DNA from: Parelaphostrongylus tenuis
Taxonomy: Eukaryota > Nematoda > Chromadorea > Rhabditida > Metastrongylidae
DNA length: 64,000 nt
Reading direction: 5' to 3'
NCBI GenBank assembly: GCA_019055375.1
Contig: JAHQIW010003778.1
Span: 162,944 to 226,943, forward strand
Of this stretch, positions 1 through 10,740 are shown piece by piece. Within the stretch, counting starts at the first letter, position 1. Each line of letters opens with the position of its first letter. Under the pieces are notes generated by a model. It made no database searches, was not told the DNA's origin, and saw nothing but the letters and a program-made list of their open reading frames with translations. A program made the position numbers and the translations under genes.

Positions 1-1
1 C

Positions 2-1112
2 TTTGATTCAGTGGAAGCAGAAGCGGTTATAGAGGCTCTGGATAACCAGGGCGTCCCTACTCGGCACATAATGATTCTTCGTGAGCTTTATAAAGATTTT
101 GCGACCAAAATATCTTCGTTCTACAATAATATCACCAATTACATAAGAAGAGGGGCTCGACAAGGCGATACAATTTCACCAAAACTATTCACTGCCACCT
201 TACAAAACGTCATGCGAACATTAGAATGGGATGACATGGGAGTGAAAATTGACGGTCAACAATTAAACGATCTTCGCTTTGCTGACGATCTCGTTCTCAT
301 AACACCAAGCATCAGCCATGTGGAAGGAATATTGACTGATTTCGACAACGCCTGTGGAATGATAGGTCTTCAACCAAGTCTAACGAAAACGATGTTCATA
401 AGGAACGGATGGGTTTCGAATTCCCCATTCACGCTCAACGAAACGACAATCTCCGAACGCTGCAGTTACGTCTATCTAGGTCGTGAAATCAACATGATGA
501 ACGACCTAGCGCCAGAGTTTAGCAGAAGGAAACGAGCTGCTTGGGGAACGTTTAAGAGCATCGAAGATGTAGTGAAGAGGACAAAGAACATCCGACTCCA
601 TGCCCACCTTTTCGACTCGACAACTATCCCTGCCCTAACGTATGCAGCAGAAATCTGGTCGTTGCGTAAGCAGGATGAAAAATCTGTTGGCTTTATCGAA
701 AGCGCAGTCGAAAGGTCGATGTTAGGAGTATCCCGTATCTCGCAAATGAGAGAAAGGATCCGAAATTCCTACCTACGTCGACGATCGAAAATCAGAGACG
801 CCGTTCTACACGCCAGGATATCAAAATAAGGTGAATTGGACACGTTGCGCTTCAACGACAACCGGTGGACAAGAGCCGTTACCGAATGGATTTCTCGGGA
901 CGTCAAGCGCTCTAAAGGAAGACCACTGACCCGCTGGTCCGATTTCTCGACAAAAACGGTAGAAGAAAGGTATGACGCTCAGCGATTCTCTAGAGCGAGG
1001 AGGACCCACTGGGCTACTCTTGCACGCCGTATGGAAAAATGGAAGAATTGCTGGTATCCGCTCGAGTCACTCGACGATCAAGGGACGACAGGTGATACAG
1101 GTGAGTAACTTT
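2..1112 (+). mobile_element. RTE-clade LINE (RTE-A copy 1), reverse transcriptase 3' part, cut by window edge
   Basis: Non-LTR retrotransposon fragment. The frame opens at base 2 with FDSVE, which in this clade lies just after the first catalytic Asp of reverse transcriptase. It then shows RQGDTISPKLF (about 158-190), the catalytic box FADD (278-289, intact), a GLQPSLTKTMF block, SYVYLGREI, TYAAEIWS, and the C-terminal HWATLAR and KWKNCW blocks near 1,050. A TAA at 827-829 interrupts the frame. Compared with the copy at 14.3 kb, one A has been lost just before this point and two bases a little later, so the original frame resumes after the stop and runs to about 1,108. The element ends in short direct repeats of ACAGGTGA(T) at 1,088-1,104. 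The amino half and endonuclease lie outside the window. It is probably not functional. Confidence 0.9.
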
Positions 1113-1505
1113 ATTGGGACCATCCGAAGCCGGCTGTAACCGTGTCTATCAGTGTACGAGACCTGATCCGCTACTTGTTTCCGATGATTTTCCTTTTCTT
1201 GACCAGCCAAGTGAGTTATGCAACTTATCTGCAAAGTTTATTCTACTGCTTCAACAATTCTTAGTAATTCAACACTCTCATATGTGAAAAGGAATAGGTT
1301 ATTTCTAGGCAACTAATGGCTGCCATGTGGACAGTGTCTTGGATTGATTGTTAAATTTACGAAATATGGTGACTCCGCATATGTTAGAAATTATGCTAGC
1401 CATGGGTGTATCCTGGAAGTCCATAGATAGAAGCACACTAGTCTGTAAACTAGTGTTTAACAGCAATTTTATAATCTGGAGCAAGTAAATTGATTTAAAG
1501 AGCGT
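1113..1505. other. no recognised feature
   Basis: I see no gene or repeat that I can name. The short open frames here are not supported by splice sites or motifs. Confidence 0.5.
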
Positions 1506-1797
1506 ATATGGCAAAACGGTGAGAGATGCTGTGCGTTGAACACAAGGACTGTGGTAGGATCTCATGCTCAAAGCTCACGAAGCTATCCACCTCTTTGGGG
1601 ACGGTGGCATTCTACCAGGCTGGTCGTACACTTCTGTGGGAGCATAAGCAGCACTGATTCAATACAGCGCGAGGCTACTGCGAGTCGTTGTGCAGCTCAG
1701 ATATTTTTAGAAACCTTTGAAGAAGTTAAAAACTGAAGACGAATGCATAGCTCATAGCCGATGGATTTATCAACGTGGGGCGCTTTATCCTTTCATA
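1506..1797 (+). mobile_element. SINE-A (tRNA-derived), diverged
   Basis: A roughly 290-bp short interspersed element with the family's fixed order of blocks: a tRNA-like head, a middle block ending in GCAGCACTGATTC, a GAGTCGTTGT-like block, an AGATAT block, GAAGACGAATGCAT and a 3' end close to GCTTTATCCTTT. The tRNA head (box A region near 1,506-1,530) is worn. SINEs of this type are copied by LINE enzymes; RTE elements are the only LINEs seen nearby. Confidence 0.75.
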
Positions 1798-3653
1798 ATT
1801 TATTCCTTTCATTCGTTCAGCAATTTTCGATACACTTTGTTTATTCCTTTTCTCAAAAAGTGAGAAGAAAAACTTAAAATACTCTTTCATTGCCGAAAAG
1901 CGCGCGTGTTTGCAGCGCCTTTGCAGGAAAAGCTCCTTGCACAAATTTAACTACTCTTATCTTTGGAATTTTAGGGTAATAGCCAGCAACATCTGAGAAA
2001 GTGGAATCTTTGCGAATTATTGTAGAGCTCGTAAGTGTGTGAATTATGAAAAGAGGCGTGTTTGAATGAACATTCTGATTAGAAGATTTCCAGCCCAGTA
2101 ATCTCGCGTGCAGCTTGCGCATTCTCTACAAAGAAGTAGCTCATAGTGGGAAATGAGGATTATGAAGGCAAGTAAATATTCACTATGCAATATATACGTC
2201 TCTTCAATGAATAATCTATCTTTTGTACAATAATGTTTTTTTTAAGATAAAAAAATTCACTGCTACGTGAAAGTAAATTCGCAGTGAAGTTCAAACAGCG
2301 GGCTGTTCAGTTTGGAAGTAAAACATGATAGTCTTTACAACATCGCAGCGCGCCTGAAAGGCCTTTCTAAAAACAGAACCTAGTTCTCTAGTTTTGATTT
2401 TCACACTATCGGATAATTTCTTGTCTAGTGGAAAAGCTCTTATAGGTAAAGATGACAGACACGTGCGACTGCATTCCCACTATTCGTAATCGCAAATTGT
2501 GTTTTTTCTGGACAACTATTCGCTACTTTTATGGAAAATACGCTTATAGGCTACGATTCAGTGACATTCTATTCTTTTGTGGCGACGTAAAAGCTTTAAA
2601 ATTGAAATATCATTCTACAGATTCCACTGAACTTGCGATGAGGTTCACACCAGCATTGGCTAACAACGATAATGCAAAATAGAATCTTTTTGTTTTGTCA
2701 GATGTAATATTAAGTCTTCTTATATATCAAGCTGAGTATTGTAATCTGCATTTCTCAAGCTATCTAGTGACCAAAAAACGCATACAAAAAAGAAAAACGT
2801 ATATCAATCGCTGGGCATGTGTTTTACTTTTAGATGATGTAAGTTAGTTTTAGAGACACGAAGTTTTTAGGGCACCTGGCACTGTTTGTCAATAGAAAAA
2901 ACCTTTATTAATGCCTTTTAGTAAGACTCCATCTTATAACGGTGATGTTGTTTTCTATACTTAGATTTTTCATACAAATTCTCTCATTTACACTGCGAAC
3001 CGCCAACAAACTCTCGTCCCGCACACGACATCGTGCAGCCTAATGCAAGGTGTCTCACTCGGTGCAAAAGTAAATGCGGTTCCTGAGCGTGCCCAAATCG
3101 CAGTTACTTCCGTTACTTGGTTTGATTGTCGATAATAATGGAATGGAACATTAAGTTTTTTTTGTATTATCTGTGTGGCCACAAGAGGAACAGTTTCAAT
3201 GGGTGATTTCCCCTGACTTTGAAAACCATGTATAGAAGTGATTGCTGCCTATGCATTGTTGCACTCCCCTTTGTGAAACTTTTTAAATCTTTTTCGCACT
3301 CTATGTTCGTTTACAGTTTCTGTTTAAATAAGCTGTTAAGCTTATGGGTTGTCTCTGTTACTTTACGACTCATTTTGGACTCACGGTCTGAAAGTACCAT
3401 AGACCGTCTGGAGATAATCTTTGCCGACCAACATTTTACCACTGTGCTACTGACGAGGCTGCAAGGCCAAAACACCCGTATTGCGCTGTATAAGTGCCCA
3501 TAATAGACCGCATGCATGACTTAAAAATAATCATTAGATATATTGAAGTTTGCGCGCGGTTTTGAGAAAACACTCAAAAAAAAGATACAATATTTTTCGA
3601 TTGTCTAGAGTATATGGAAAAGAACAACTATTACTAGATCGTTCGATAATCCG
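1798..3653. other. no recognised feature
   Basis: AT-rich sequence. I found no convincing exon, RNA gene or known repeat on either strand. Confidence 0.45.
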
Positions 3654-4200
3654 GCACTGTTCAATGAACACCAAATTGTTTATCAAATGTAGGCAATACT
3701 GCATCAATTGTATTTCGTTGAAATGTGCATTTTCTTGCGAACATTTTATTATTCAACTTACCTAAACGTGGTTTAAAATTTAGGTGCATGGAGATAAATT
3801 TGCGCGATAGCCATGCACAAACGGCGTGTAGGAAAAAGTGCTAGTGAAACGGCTCCGAAACTGATGAAGCTTGGAGTCATAATATGGTCGCAGGAAGGAC
3901 GGCTAGGATTTGTTTCGCAAAGTTCAAAACTGAAAAGAACAGTTTGGATTATTAGCAGCTCACAGGAAAACAGGAACCTCCAGTATTCCTGCGCGCTGTT
4001 TCACTAACAGTTTCCCTACGCGCCATTCGTGCATGAGCAGCAAGCGACTTTGTTTCCAACACAGCTTCATTTTGGAGCAAATATATACGAATTTGCAAAA
4101 AATTTGAAATGTTCGCAAAAAATGTTTAGTTGGACGATACTAAAACTATAATTTCAGTTAGTTCTTACCGAAAAATTTTGCGCTACGTTGCTCTAGTGCA
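3654..4200. mobile_element. FB1 fold-back (MITE-like) element, complete copy
   Basis: The two ends are inverted copies of each other over roughly 195 bp: 3,654-3,850 and the reverse complement of 4,007-4,200. Both ends start GCACT and run inward through a CATTTTCTTGCGAACATTT-like block to a GCATGCACRAAYGGCG block and CTAGTGAAAC. The centre, about 155 bp, has no coding sign, so this is a non-autonomous element. Related half or truncated copies lie at 10.56 kb and 45.9 kb. I see no clear target-site duplication. Confidence 0.7.
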
Positions 4201-4394
4201 AACAAGATGATTATACAATCTTATCAACGAAACGCAGAGTAAGAGATGTGCATTAAAATGGTGTACATGGCCGTATTTATTTAATCAAATAAGAGGCATC
4301 ACATTTTAGCAGTGCATAGACCGCAGTCACTCTTTCACCAGCCTAGTATCAACGGTACCCAAGAAATTGATACTAAACTCACCTATTGCTGTCT
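4201..4394. other. no recognised feature
   Basis: Spacer between the fold-back element and the downstream flank of the histone-like duplicon. Nothing recognisable. Confidence 0.4.
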
Positions 4395-4649
4395 AAGCGT
4401 TCACCAACTATTATCTGCGTGTGGCCGTAGGTAACAAGGATACCACGTCTAGATGTGTAGTTTGCAGTCCAGGTACCCTTCACATAATAATAATTTATAC
4501 CACTAAGAGTCAACTCAGCCGCAGCGACAGATTATGTAGCAACCAATAGATACTAAAACAAACACTACAGGAAAACAAATTTAATCTTCAGGGGTATAGA
4601 AGATGCAATCATATACATGGGTTTTTCGAAAGATTAACACAATTTGGCA
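4395..4649 (-). repeat. 3' flank shared with the second H1-like copy
   Basis: Read on the minus strand this resembles the sequence after the other histone-like copy (about 10,096-10,350). Shared blocks are TGCATCTTCTATACCCCTGA (against TGTATCTTCTATACTCCTGA) and GTGTTTGTTTTAGTATCT followed by TTGGTTGCTACATA. Shared non-coding flank means the two H1 copies came from a DNA-level segmental duplication, not from reverse-transcribed mRNA. Confidence 0.65.
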
Positions 4650-5273
4650 GCAAATCTGCTCCCCAGTCTTCTTCGTCTTAGAGCTCGAGGTCTTCGGTTT
4701 TTGCACTCCTTTGGGTTGGCAGTCTTGCTAACAGACCTCTTCATAGCAGTTCTCGTCTTGGAACTTTGGCCTTCTTTGAACTCGTTGTCTTCATTTCCGC
4801 TTTGATCTTCTTCGATGCGGCCTTGCTGTAAGAGTTGTGCTTTCTAGGAGCCGGTTTCTTGGCTCATGTGCTAAACAGTGCAGCGTTTCAATACTAACGA
4901 AGCCAAATATACGCCGCATTGAAAGATGCCAAAAACAGTTACCTTCTTAGTAGCGTAGGGCGCGGACCTTTCACTGAGTCTGAATTTCTCGAACATTCGT
5001 TTTCCCTCTAGACGCTTCAATTCACCCTTCGTCACGTTCTTCTTGAAAGTCATGCCAAGGTGAGAGCTGATCTGCAACAAATTGCACTTCAGAGTCAAAA
5101 CAGAAAAAACATTAATGAAGTCAAAAGTAAATAACCTTGTTAACATTCTCTCCAAGCTTGTAGTGCATTAGCTTATTGAGGATAACAGCCTTAGACGATC
5201 CAGACTTTCCAGACGCATTCATCAGCACAACGATTGGCTTGCCGATCATCTTCTTCTCATCGTGGTAACGCAT
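4650..5273 (-). pseudogene. linker histone H1-like pseudogene (copy A)
   Basis: Linker histones bind nucleosomes and linker DNA in the nucleus. On the minus strand, exon 1 (5,136-5,273) encodes GSSKAVILNKL and HYKLGENVNK, the middle of an H1 winged-helix domain. A 64-bp intron (5,072-5,135, acceptor TTGTTGCAG) leads to exon 2 (4,943-5,071) with ISSHL, KRLEGK and EKFRLS, the end of the domain. A 72-bp intron-like gap (GTAACTG donor, unclear acceptor) precedes the lysine-rich tail: KKPAPRK, SSKKAKV, then a frameshift, SVSKTANP, another shift, and KPKTSSSKTKKTGE. The tail stays H1-like only if read in three frames, so the copy is broken. The start at 5,273 is the nearest Met; the true amino end is not clear. 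Copy B lies on the opposite strand 4.4 kb away. Confidence 0.75.
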
Positions 5274-5507
5274 TGTACGTAATGAACGCGTAAGCAATTT
5301 ACAAAATTTGCGCAAACAAAATCTCGCACACCGATTTCAAAACGGGAGTTTATTTCAAACACATGCAAGACTATAGCAATCCACAGCCGATATCTAGGCC
5401 AGACCTTGAAGTCACTTACCACGTCGTGGGCGTTGTATTAAATAATGTGGATTATCACTACGTTTGATTGATATACGTTTTTCTTTTTTGTATGCGTTTT
5501 TTGGTCA

Positions 5508-5775
5508 TGCGTCGCACACGAAGCCAGTGGTTCAATCTCCAGCTCATGGCTCACCAAGCCATCCATCCCTCCAGGTCGGTGGATTGGTACCGGACTGACC
5601 TCAGAGTTGTCTGGAAGGATAAGCAGCACTGATTCGGTACAGCTGAGGCCACCGCTAGTCATTGAGAAGGCCAGATATGCATACAACCTGTTCAAACGAA
5701 GTTATAAATTGAAGACGAATGCATGACGCATCTCTCTGTGATCGATCAACGCCAAGAGCTTCATGCTTTCGTCCT
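5508..5775 (+). mobile_element. SINE-A, 5'-truncated
   Basis: Starts inside the tRNA-like head (box B-like GTGGTTCAATCTCC near 5,527) and continues through CATCCATCCCTCC, GGTACCGGACTGA, AAGCAGCACTGATTC, CCAGATATGCATAC, AATTGAAGACGAATGCATG and GATCAACGCCAAGAGCTT. The order is the same as in the full copy at 41.56 kb. Box A is missing. Confidence 0.85.
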
Positions 5776-5973
5776 TTTACTGCACGTGCTCTAAGTATAA
5801 CTACACGCGTAAGCAAGAGATGCAGTTGCATTGAGCAGTATCTTTTTTTCACACTTTTACAATACTGCTCACCGGAGATGAGTTCTTGCGCATTTTGGCG
5901 TTCGACAAAGTATTGTATAATTTAGGCTGATGAAGCATGCTGTATGACACTGTAGACAGTTATGAAATAAGAT

Positions 5974-6303
5974 TTGCTTATTACAGGACTCGATGTTCAT
6001 TGTTTAAAAAAAAAACGAAATGTTAAATGCAACAACCTAAATCTTATGCGCCGCGAGGAAATGCTGATCGATACTGATATCTGGGGTGGTCTGTTGTTGA
6101 TTGGTGTTATTTGTGTTAATTATTCATTGCTAAATATAAAAAGGATAACAGCATCAATGAAAGGCTTGGAAAATTGGATCAGGAATATGCAAACTATTCA
6201 AAGAGCTATTCTACAGATTGATAATTGTGAGCTCTATCAAAGCTATTTCGACTACGTACTAAAAGTCACACCACACGAGAATCTTGAAAAAGTCGCACTT
6301 TGA
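5974..6303 (+). CDS. hypothetical short ORF with one membrane-like segment
   Basis: An unassigned 109-codon frame. An acceptor-like TTATTACAG ends at about 5,987, so the coding part may begin after it rather than at the upstream start codon. It encodes a hydrophobic stretch (GGLLLIGVICVNYSLL) followed by a charged, helix-like tail (MKGLENWIRNMQ, ENLEKV) and ends at a TGA. This would suit a small membrane-anchored protein, but there is no family match, no second exon and no codon evidence. It may be chance. Confidence 0.22.
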   Translation: MLITGLDVHCLKKKRNVKCNNLNLMRREEMLIDTDIWGGLLLIGVICVNYSLLNIKRITASMKGLENWIRNMQTIQRAILQIDNCELYQSYFDYVLKVTPHENLEKVAL

Positions 6304-6309
6304 AGAAAT

Positions 6310-9300
6310 TTGTTTTTTATTTGAAATTTTTTATACGGTCAGGCAATAAGAAATAAAAATGGCGATGCGCTAATTATCTATTGATGTGAAGTCCTAATAA
6401 GAAGTGAAAATTTTTAGCACACCTAAGCGTTCTTTTTACGAAAAATATTATGCAGAAGGCCTCAAAAATATACAATTCTTTCTGGTCTCAAATTGTCTTC
6501 GGCCCATAAATTTACAATTGAAGTACCATTGTACCTACCGTAAAGTTCAGGCGATCGGCTAATTACTCATAGTGCGCAACGTTATTTTTAATTCCCTTGC
6601 TGTAGCTCATCAATAAATCAGTCCAATAAAAAGAATCAATTATTAGAATTAACACCTATTGAACTATGCAATCACTACCAAAACTCTATTGTAAAGCCAA
6701 GCATAAACAATAGCGAAGCTCGTCAAGCTCTACGAAGGCAAAACGCTATTTCTTTTCGTCGCTATGACAGCTCACTAAAAATCTATGTTTAGAATGCGAT
6801 TTGAAAACTAGTTCCTATTTGGATTTTCCACTTCGCTTGGTGAAAAGCAAAGGAAACATAAGTATGTACTACACTATACACTTCCAAACGATAAACGTAA
6901 CGTTGTCGTCGTTGCTGCAGCTCACTACGAAAGCATTTTCGAAAGTCAAGCATACCGTCGTAACCGCAAACTTTTCAGCTATCGAATGACTATTTAAAGT
7001 TCGATCAAAACTTTGTAGTAGATAAAAAAATCACGATAATGCGCGTGTACTATGAGTGATACAAGTGCTGGTGAAAGGAACAATCAAGCAACCAAAAAAT
7101 TTGACTATTGCTTCTTTCTAATCGGCATATGAAAGTATTTAATAGGTAGATTTCAAATCTACTTTACTTTGTCACAATCTGACCAATCTGACGAAAGCGA
7201 AACGTGCGGAACGACAATTAATGCAACGCTATTTTCATGCTGTGAAATTGTTGGTAATATCAACCATTGATCGGTCCAATACGACTCCTTGGACTTGACT
7301 CATCCATCCATATAATAGGTTGCGGCAATTATTTTAAGCTGATCTCATTCGCTAGAAAACCACTTTTCATAGGAGTGTTACTAATCGTTTATAAGTTTGA
7401 TTCACTGGTTACAAATCCACATGACCGGTTTCTCGAAGCACCCTTTTTAACTCTGTAGCATTCAGTATAACATTGTGTTTCTTACTCCCCTTTCGCCTTC
7501 ATTTTTGTCACGAATATAACTAGCTGGAAGCACGTAAAGCATAATCACGTGTAGAGGATTTTCCGCATTATTAGAGTCATAAGTTTTTATCTAGGGTTCC
7601 CGTCGATGAGGTGCAAAAGTCCTATTTGAACAACAATAATCCAAACGCAATTGATCGCCTCGCCCCTTTCCGTCTCCTGCTTTGTGAGTTTGCTGGTAAG
7701 CCAAGTCGCCTTTCAGGTTCACTGCCGAGCAAAATGTGAAGCGAAGCCACAACAGCGATTTGTTGGTAAGGTAATCGCCTGGTCTGCCGCGTTGCGCTAT
7801 GACGATCTGCCGTACTATGCCTAAAACGGCGGCAACTGTTTCTATTTAATTGAAAATTTCTTTGCTGTATAGATAGAAATCTTGTATAAAAACGCACAAC
7901 TCCGATAATGCGAAAAATCCTTTGCACAATGATATACTTTCGTGCTTCCAGCGAATTATGCTCGTGGTAAAAAAGAAGCAAAATGCTATTGCGAAACAAA
8001 ATTTTATTCTGAACGCTTCAGCGTTATAGAGGGTGTTTTAAAAAAACCGGTGGTGTAGATTTGTACTCAGAGGATTAAGCTTTCAAACGATTACCATCAC
8101 TCTTATGTAAAATTCTTGTCTAGGGAACGAGATCAGCTTCAAAATTTGTCGCCGCCAAACATATAAGTAGCAACTTTCCTTCCAGATAAGTATGTAATTA
8201 AAAAAGCTTCATCTAAATGGATGGGTGAATCCAACCAGTCGTATTAGCACCACTACTGGTGGAAATTACGAACAATATCACAGCATGGCAGTGCATTAGA
8301 TGCCATTTCGTAAGTTCGCTTTCGTCAGAGTGTGAAAAGGTCAAGTTGATTCAAGATCCATTGAATAAATACTTTCATAAGCCTTTCAAAAAGACGCAAT
8401 AGTGAAATTTTTGAATTGTATAGTTTAATTTTCTTCCTAGAACACTAAAATTTTGGTTGTTTTTGAGCCATTCAATACTGCAGTGGAGATAAGCAGCTCA
8501 GAACCTTGCACAGGATAGCAAGTTGTGCAGTTTATCGTTTCACAGAAAAGATCACCCAATCGGTTATAGACAAATTGACTCCTTAGAGTGTTTTGGAGGT
8601 ATTTTTACCACTGCAACCTTAATTTTCAAACATGCCGCCCTTGAGCAGCACCATTCTCTTAGATAAACACATGAGCTTGATAATGGGTTTTAAACTATTC
8701 TCCACGGGCAGTCAAAATCCTTACGGACAGAGAAGAAGCCTGTCTGTGTGCAATATACATCTTTTCAGAAAACTGTGACAGCAGCGGCTGCAAATTAAAG
8801 GATATGATATTGAGTGAAAATTCTCTGAAATGCAGAAATTGCTTGGACACATGAAAATGTTACGCTGACAATATTCGTACCGCTAAAAAAATTTACCCAT
8901 TGAATAATGTCATTTGCCTACTAACTAAAAATAATTATCTGTTTGCGGCGATGTAGAGAGGATTGGTCTATTTATAATGTTATCTTTGTTTAGTATTTCT
9001 CAACATCGACTTTCAGAATAACGGTACGCGCTTACAAATTGTTAACATTTCTTTTCGACTTTGAAGTTGACTAAGGCAGAGTGTTACACTGCTTTCATTC
9101 ATAGAAAGTAAATTAACGCACAACTTAAAATTGGAGCAGTTTTTACAAAAGTAATCCGAAATGTGTAGGCTTCCGCATTTAAGCAAATACTAGTTCATTT
9201 TCCTGTGAAGCTGTGCTCTTGTAGAATATTTCTTTAAAAACAGTTCAAAGTGAATATGTCACGATTTCATGCTCGATGGTAAAATTTTTGCCAGACTAAA

Positions 9301-9659
9301 CTTTTTGTTCGTGTACTCTGCCGAAATTTCCATTAAAATATCTTTCTGGAGAATTCTACAATCAACTAGTTTGCTATATGATTGTCTATAAAAATGCTTT
9401 CGTTCAAGCTTGCTGTTGCTGTTCTCTTGTTTGATCTGCTCATCCAGGGATTTTTTTTCACCAAATTGGCAACATTTGACACCGCGACTCAAACACACCG
9501 TATTAGCCTGTTTCAATCGCCTTGAAGAGTAGTCTAGCTATAAAAAATCTCTGCACTACTAGGTAAATACGTCTTCTGTGTATATCTAAGGGTTCACTAC
9601 AAATTTTACATTTTATCGATTGCTAAGTATTTTTTCTGAGTGGCGCTCAACACGGTGTT
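6310..9659. other. 3.3-kb stretch without a recognised gene
   Basis: AT-rich. A GC-richer patch at about 7,640-7,840 gives a 125-codon minus-strand frame with arginine-rich composition that I do not trust as a protein. At about 8,028 the sequence GAGGGTGTTTTAAAAAAAC resembles some mariner termini, but I found no partner end. Otherwise nothing is recognisable. Confidence 0.4.
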
Positions 9660-9679
9660 AAGTGTTCTAGATAGTGCCG

Positions 9680-10095
9680 ATGAATGCGTCTGGAAAGTAT
9701 GGATCGTCTAAGGCTGCTGTTCTCAGACACTTGATGCGCTGCAGGCTTAGAGAGAATGCTAACGAGGTGATTTACTTTTGAATTCAATAATGTTCTTACA
9801 CTTTTGACTCTAAAGTGCGATTTGTTGCAGATTAGCTCTCACCTTCGCAAGGCTCTCAAGAAAGACGTGATGAAGCGTGAATTGAAGCAGATGAAGGGAA
9901 AAGGGTTGTCTGAAAAATTCAGACTTAGTAAAAAGTCCGCTTGCTCTAAGCGGGAAGAAGACAAAAAATCCGAAGAAAACCATACCCACGAAGACGAATA
10001 CTGTTGAATAGAGGTCTGCTAGCGTGACCGCTAAGCCAAAAAAGGCTAAGAAGCCGAGGAAGTCGGAGTCCAAGACAGAGAAGGCTGGATTGTAG
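9680..10095 (+). pseudogene. linker histone H1-like pseudogene (copy B)
   Basis: Exon 1 (9,680-9,766) encodes NASGKYGSSKAAVL and RENANE. A 64-bp intron (9,767-9,830, GTGATT donor, TTGTTGCAG acceptor) leads to exon 2 with ISSHLRKALKKDVM, LKQMKGKG and EKFRLSKKSA, the carboxyl half of the H1 winged helix. The lysine-rich tail follows directly, without the intron-like gap of copy A. A frameshift near 9,955 sends the host frame to a stop at about 10,007. In another frame the tail reads KKTKNPKKT, a stop, then TAKPKKAKKPRKSES and ends with TAG at 10,093. A consensus AATAAA lies at 10,165-10,170. The copy is therefore decayed but still shows exon structure and a poly(A) signal. It is inverted relative to copy A. 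Confidence 0.75.
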
Positions 10096-10350
10096 ATTTG
10101 TTGCCAACTCGTGTTAATCTTTTGAAAGGTTATTTATATAATTGTATCTTCTATACTCCTGAAGAATAAATATGTATTTCTGCAGTGTTTGTTCTAGTAT
10201 CTCTTGGTTGCTACATACTCTGTCGTTGCGGCCAAGTAGACACTTCGTGGTATGGATTATGGCTATGGAAGTGGTACATGGGCCTTGAACTAGAGTCTAG
10301 CCAAAGTATCCTCCATCACTGCGACCACATGCAAGCATTTTCAGGTGAGT
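10096..10350 (+). repeat. 3' flank shared with H1-like copy A
   Basis: Matches the minus-strand flank of copy A (4,395-4,649) over blocks such as GTGTTTGTTCTAGTATCTC and CTCTGTCGTTGCGGCC. An open frame across this block begins VFVLVSLGCYILCRCG. The corresponding frame in copy A has a stop soon after, so I do not call it a gene. Confidence 0.6.
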
Positions 10351-10562
10351 GCTCAGACGACAATATACGTAGTTTTATTTCGATCCCGCTTATATCTCTG
10401 CTATTAGGTTGATGAATGTGTAACTGCAGTTTAAGCACTGCTGAAATGCGCCGTCTGCTATTGGTTTGAATTAAATAAATAAGGCTATATTTATTATTTT
10501 ATGCACGTTCCTCGCTCTATGCTTACTTGCTAGTATCGTATATCTACCGTGTTCAATAAATT

Positions 10563-10740
10563 GTCACATTAGAGCACTGAGCATCAAATTTATCAGTCAA
10601 AAATATTTGAAATTACAGTTTTGGTGTTGTCAAACTGGACATTTTCTCGTGAACATTTTGGTACACAACTCGCCTATATGTGCTTTAAAATAAAGATGTC
10701 TTGGAAACAAAGTCGCTTGCTAGCACGAATGGTGCGAACT
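10563..10740 (+). mobile_element. FB1 fold-back element, one arm only
   Basis: Contains the FB1 end (ACATTAGAGCA), TTTTCTCGTGAACATTTTGG, GCCTATATGTGCT and GGAAACAAAGTCGCTTGCT up to GCACGAATGG. No inverted partner follows, so the copy has lost its other arm. Confidence 0.6.

Noticed and set aside
7622..7999. 125-codon minus-strand ORF
   Set aside because: Arginine-rich, no motif, no splice signals; probably chance in a GC-richer patch.
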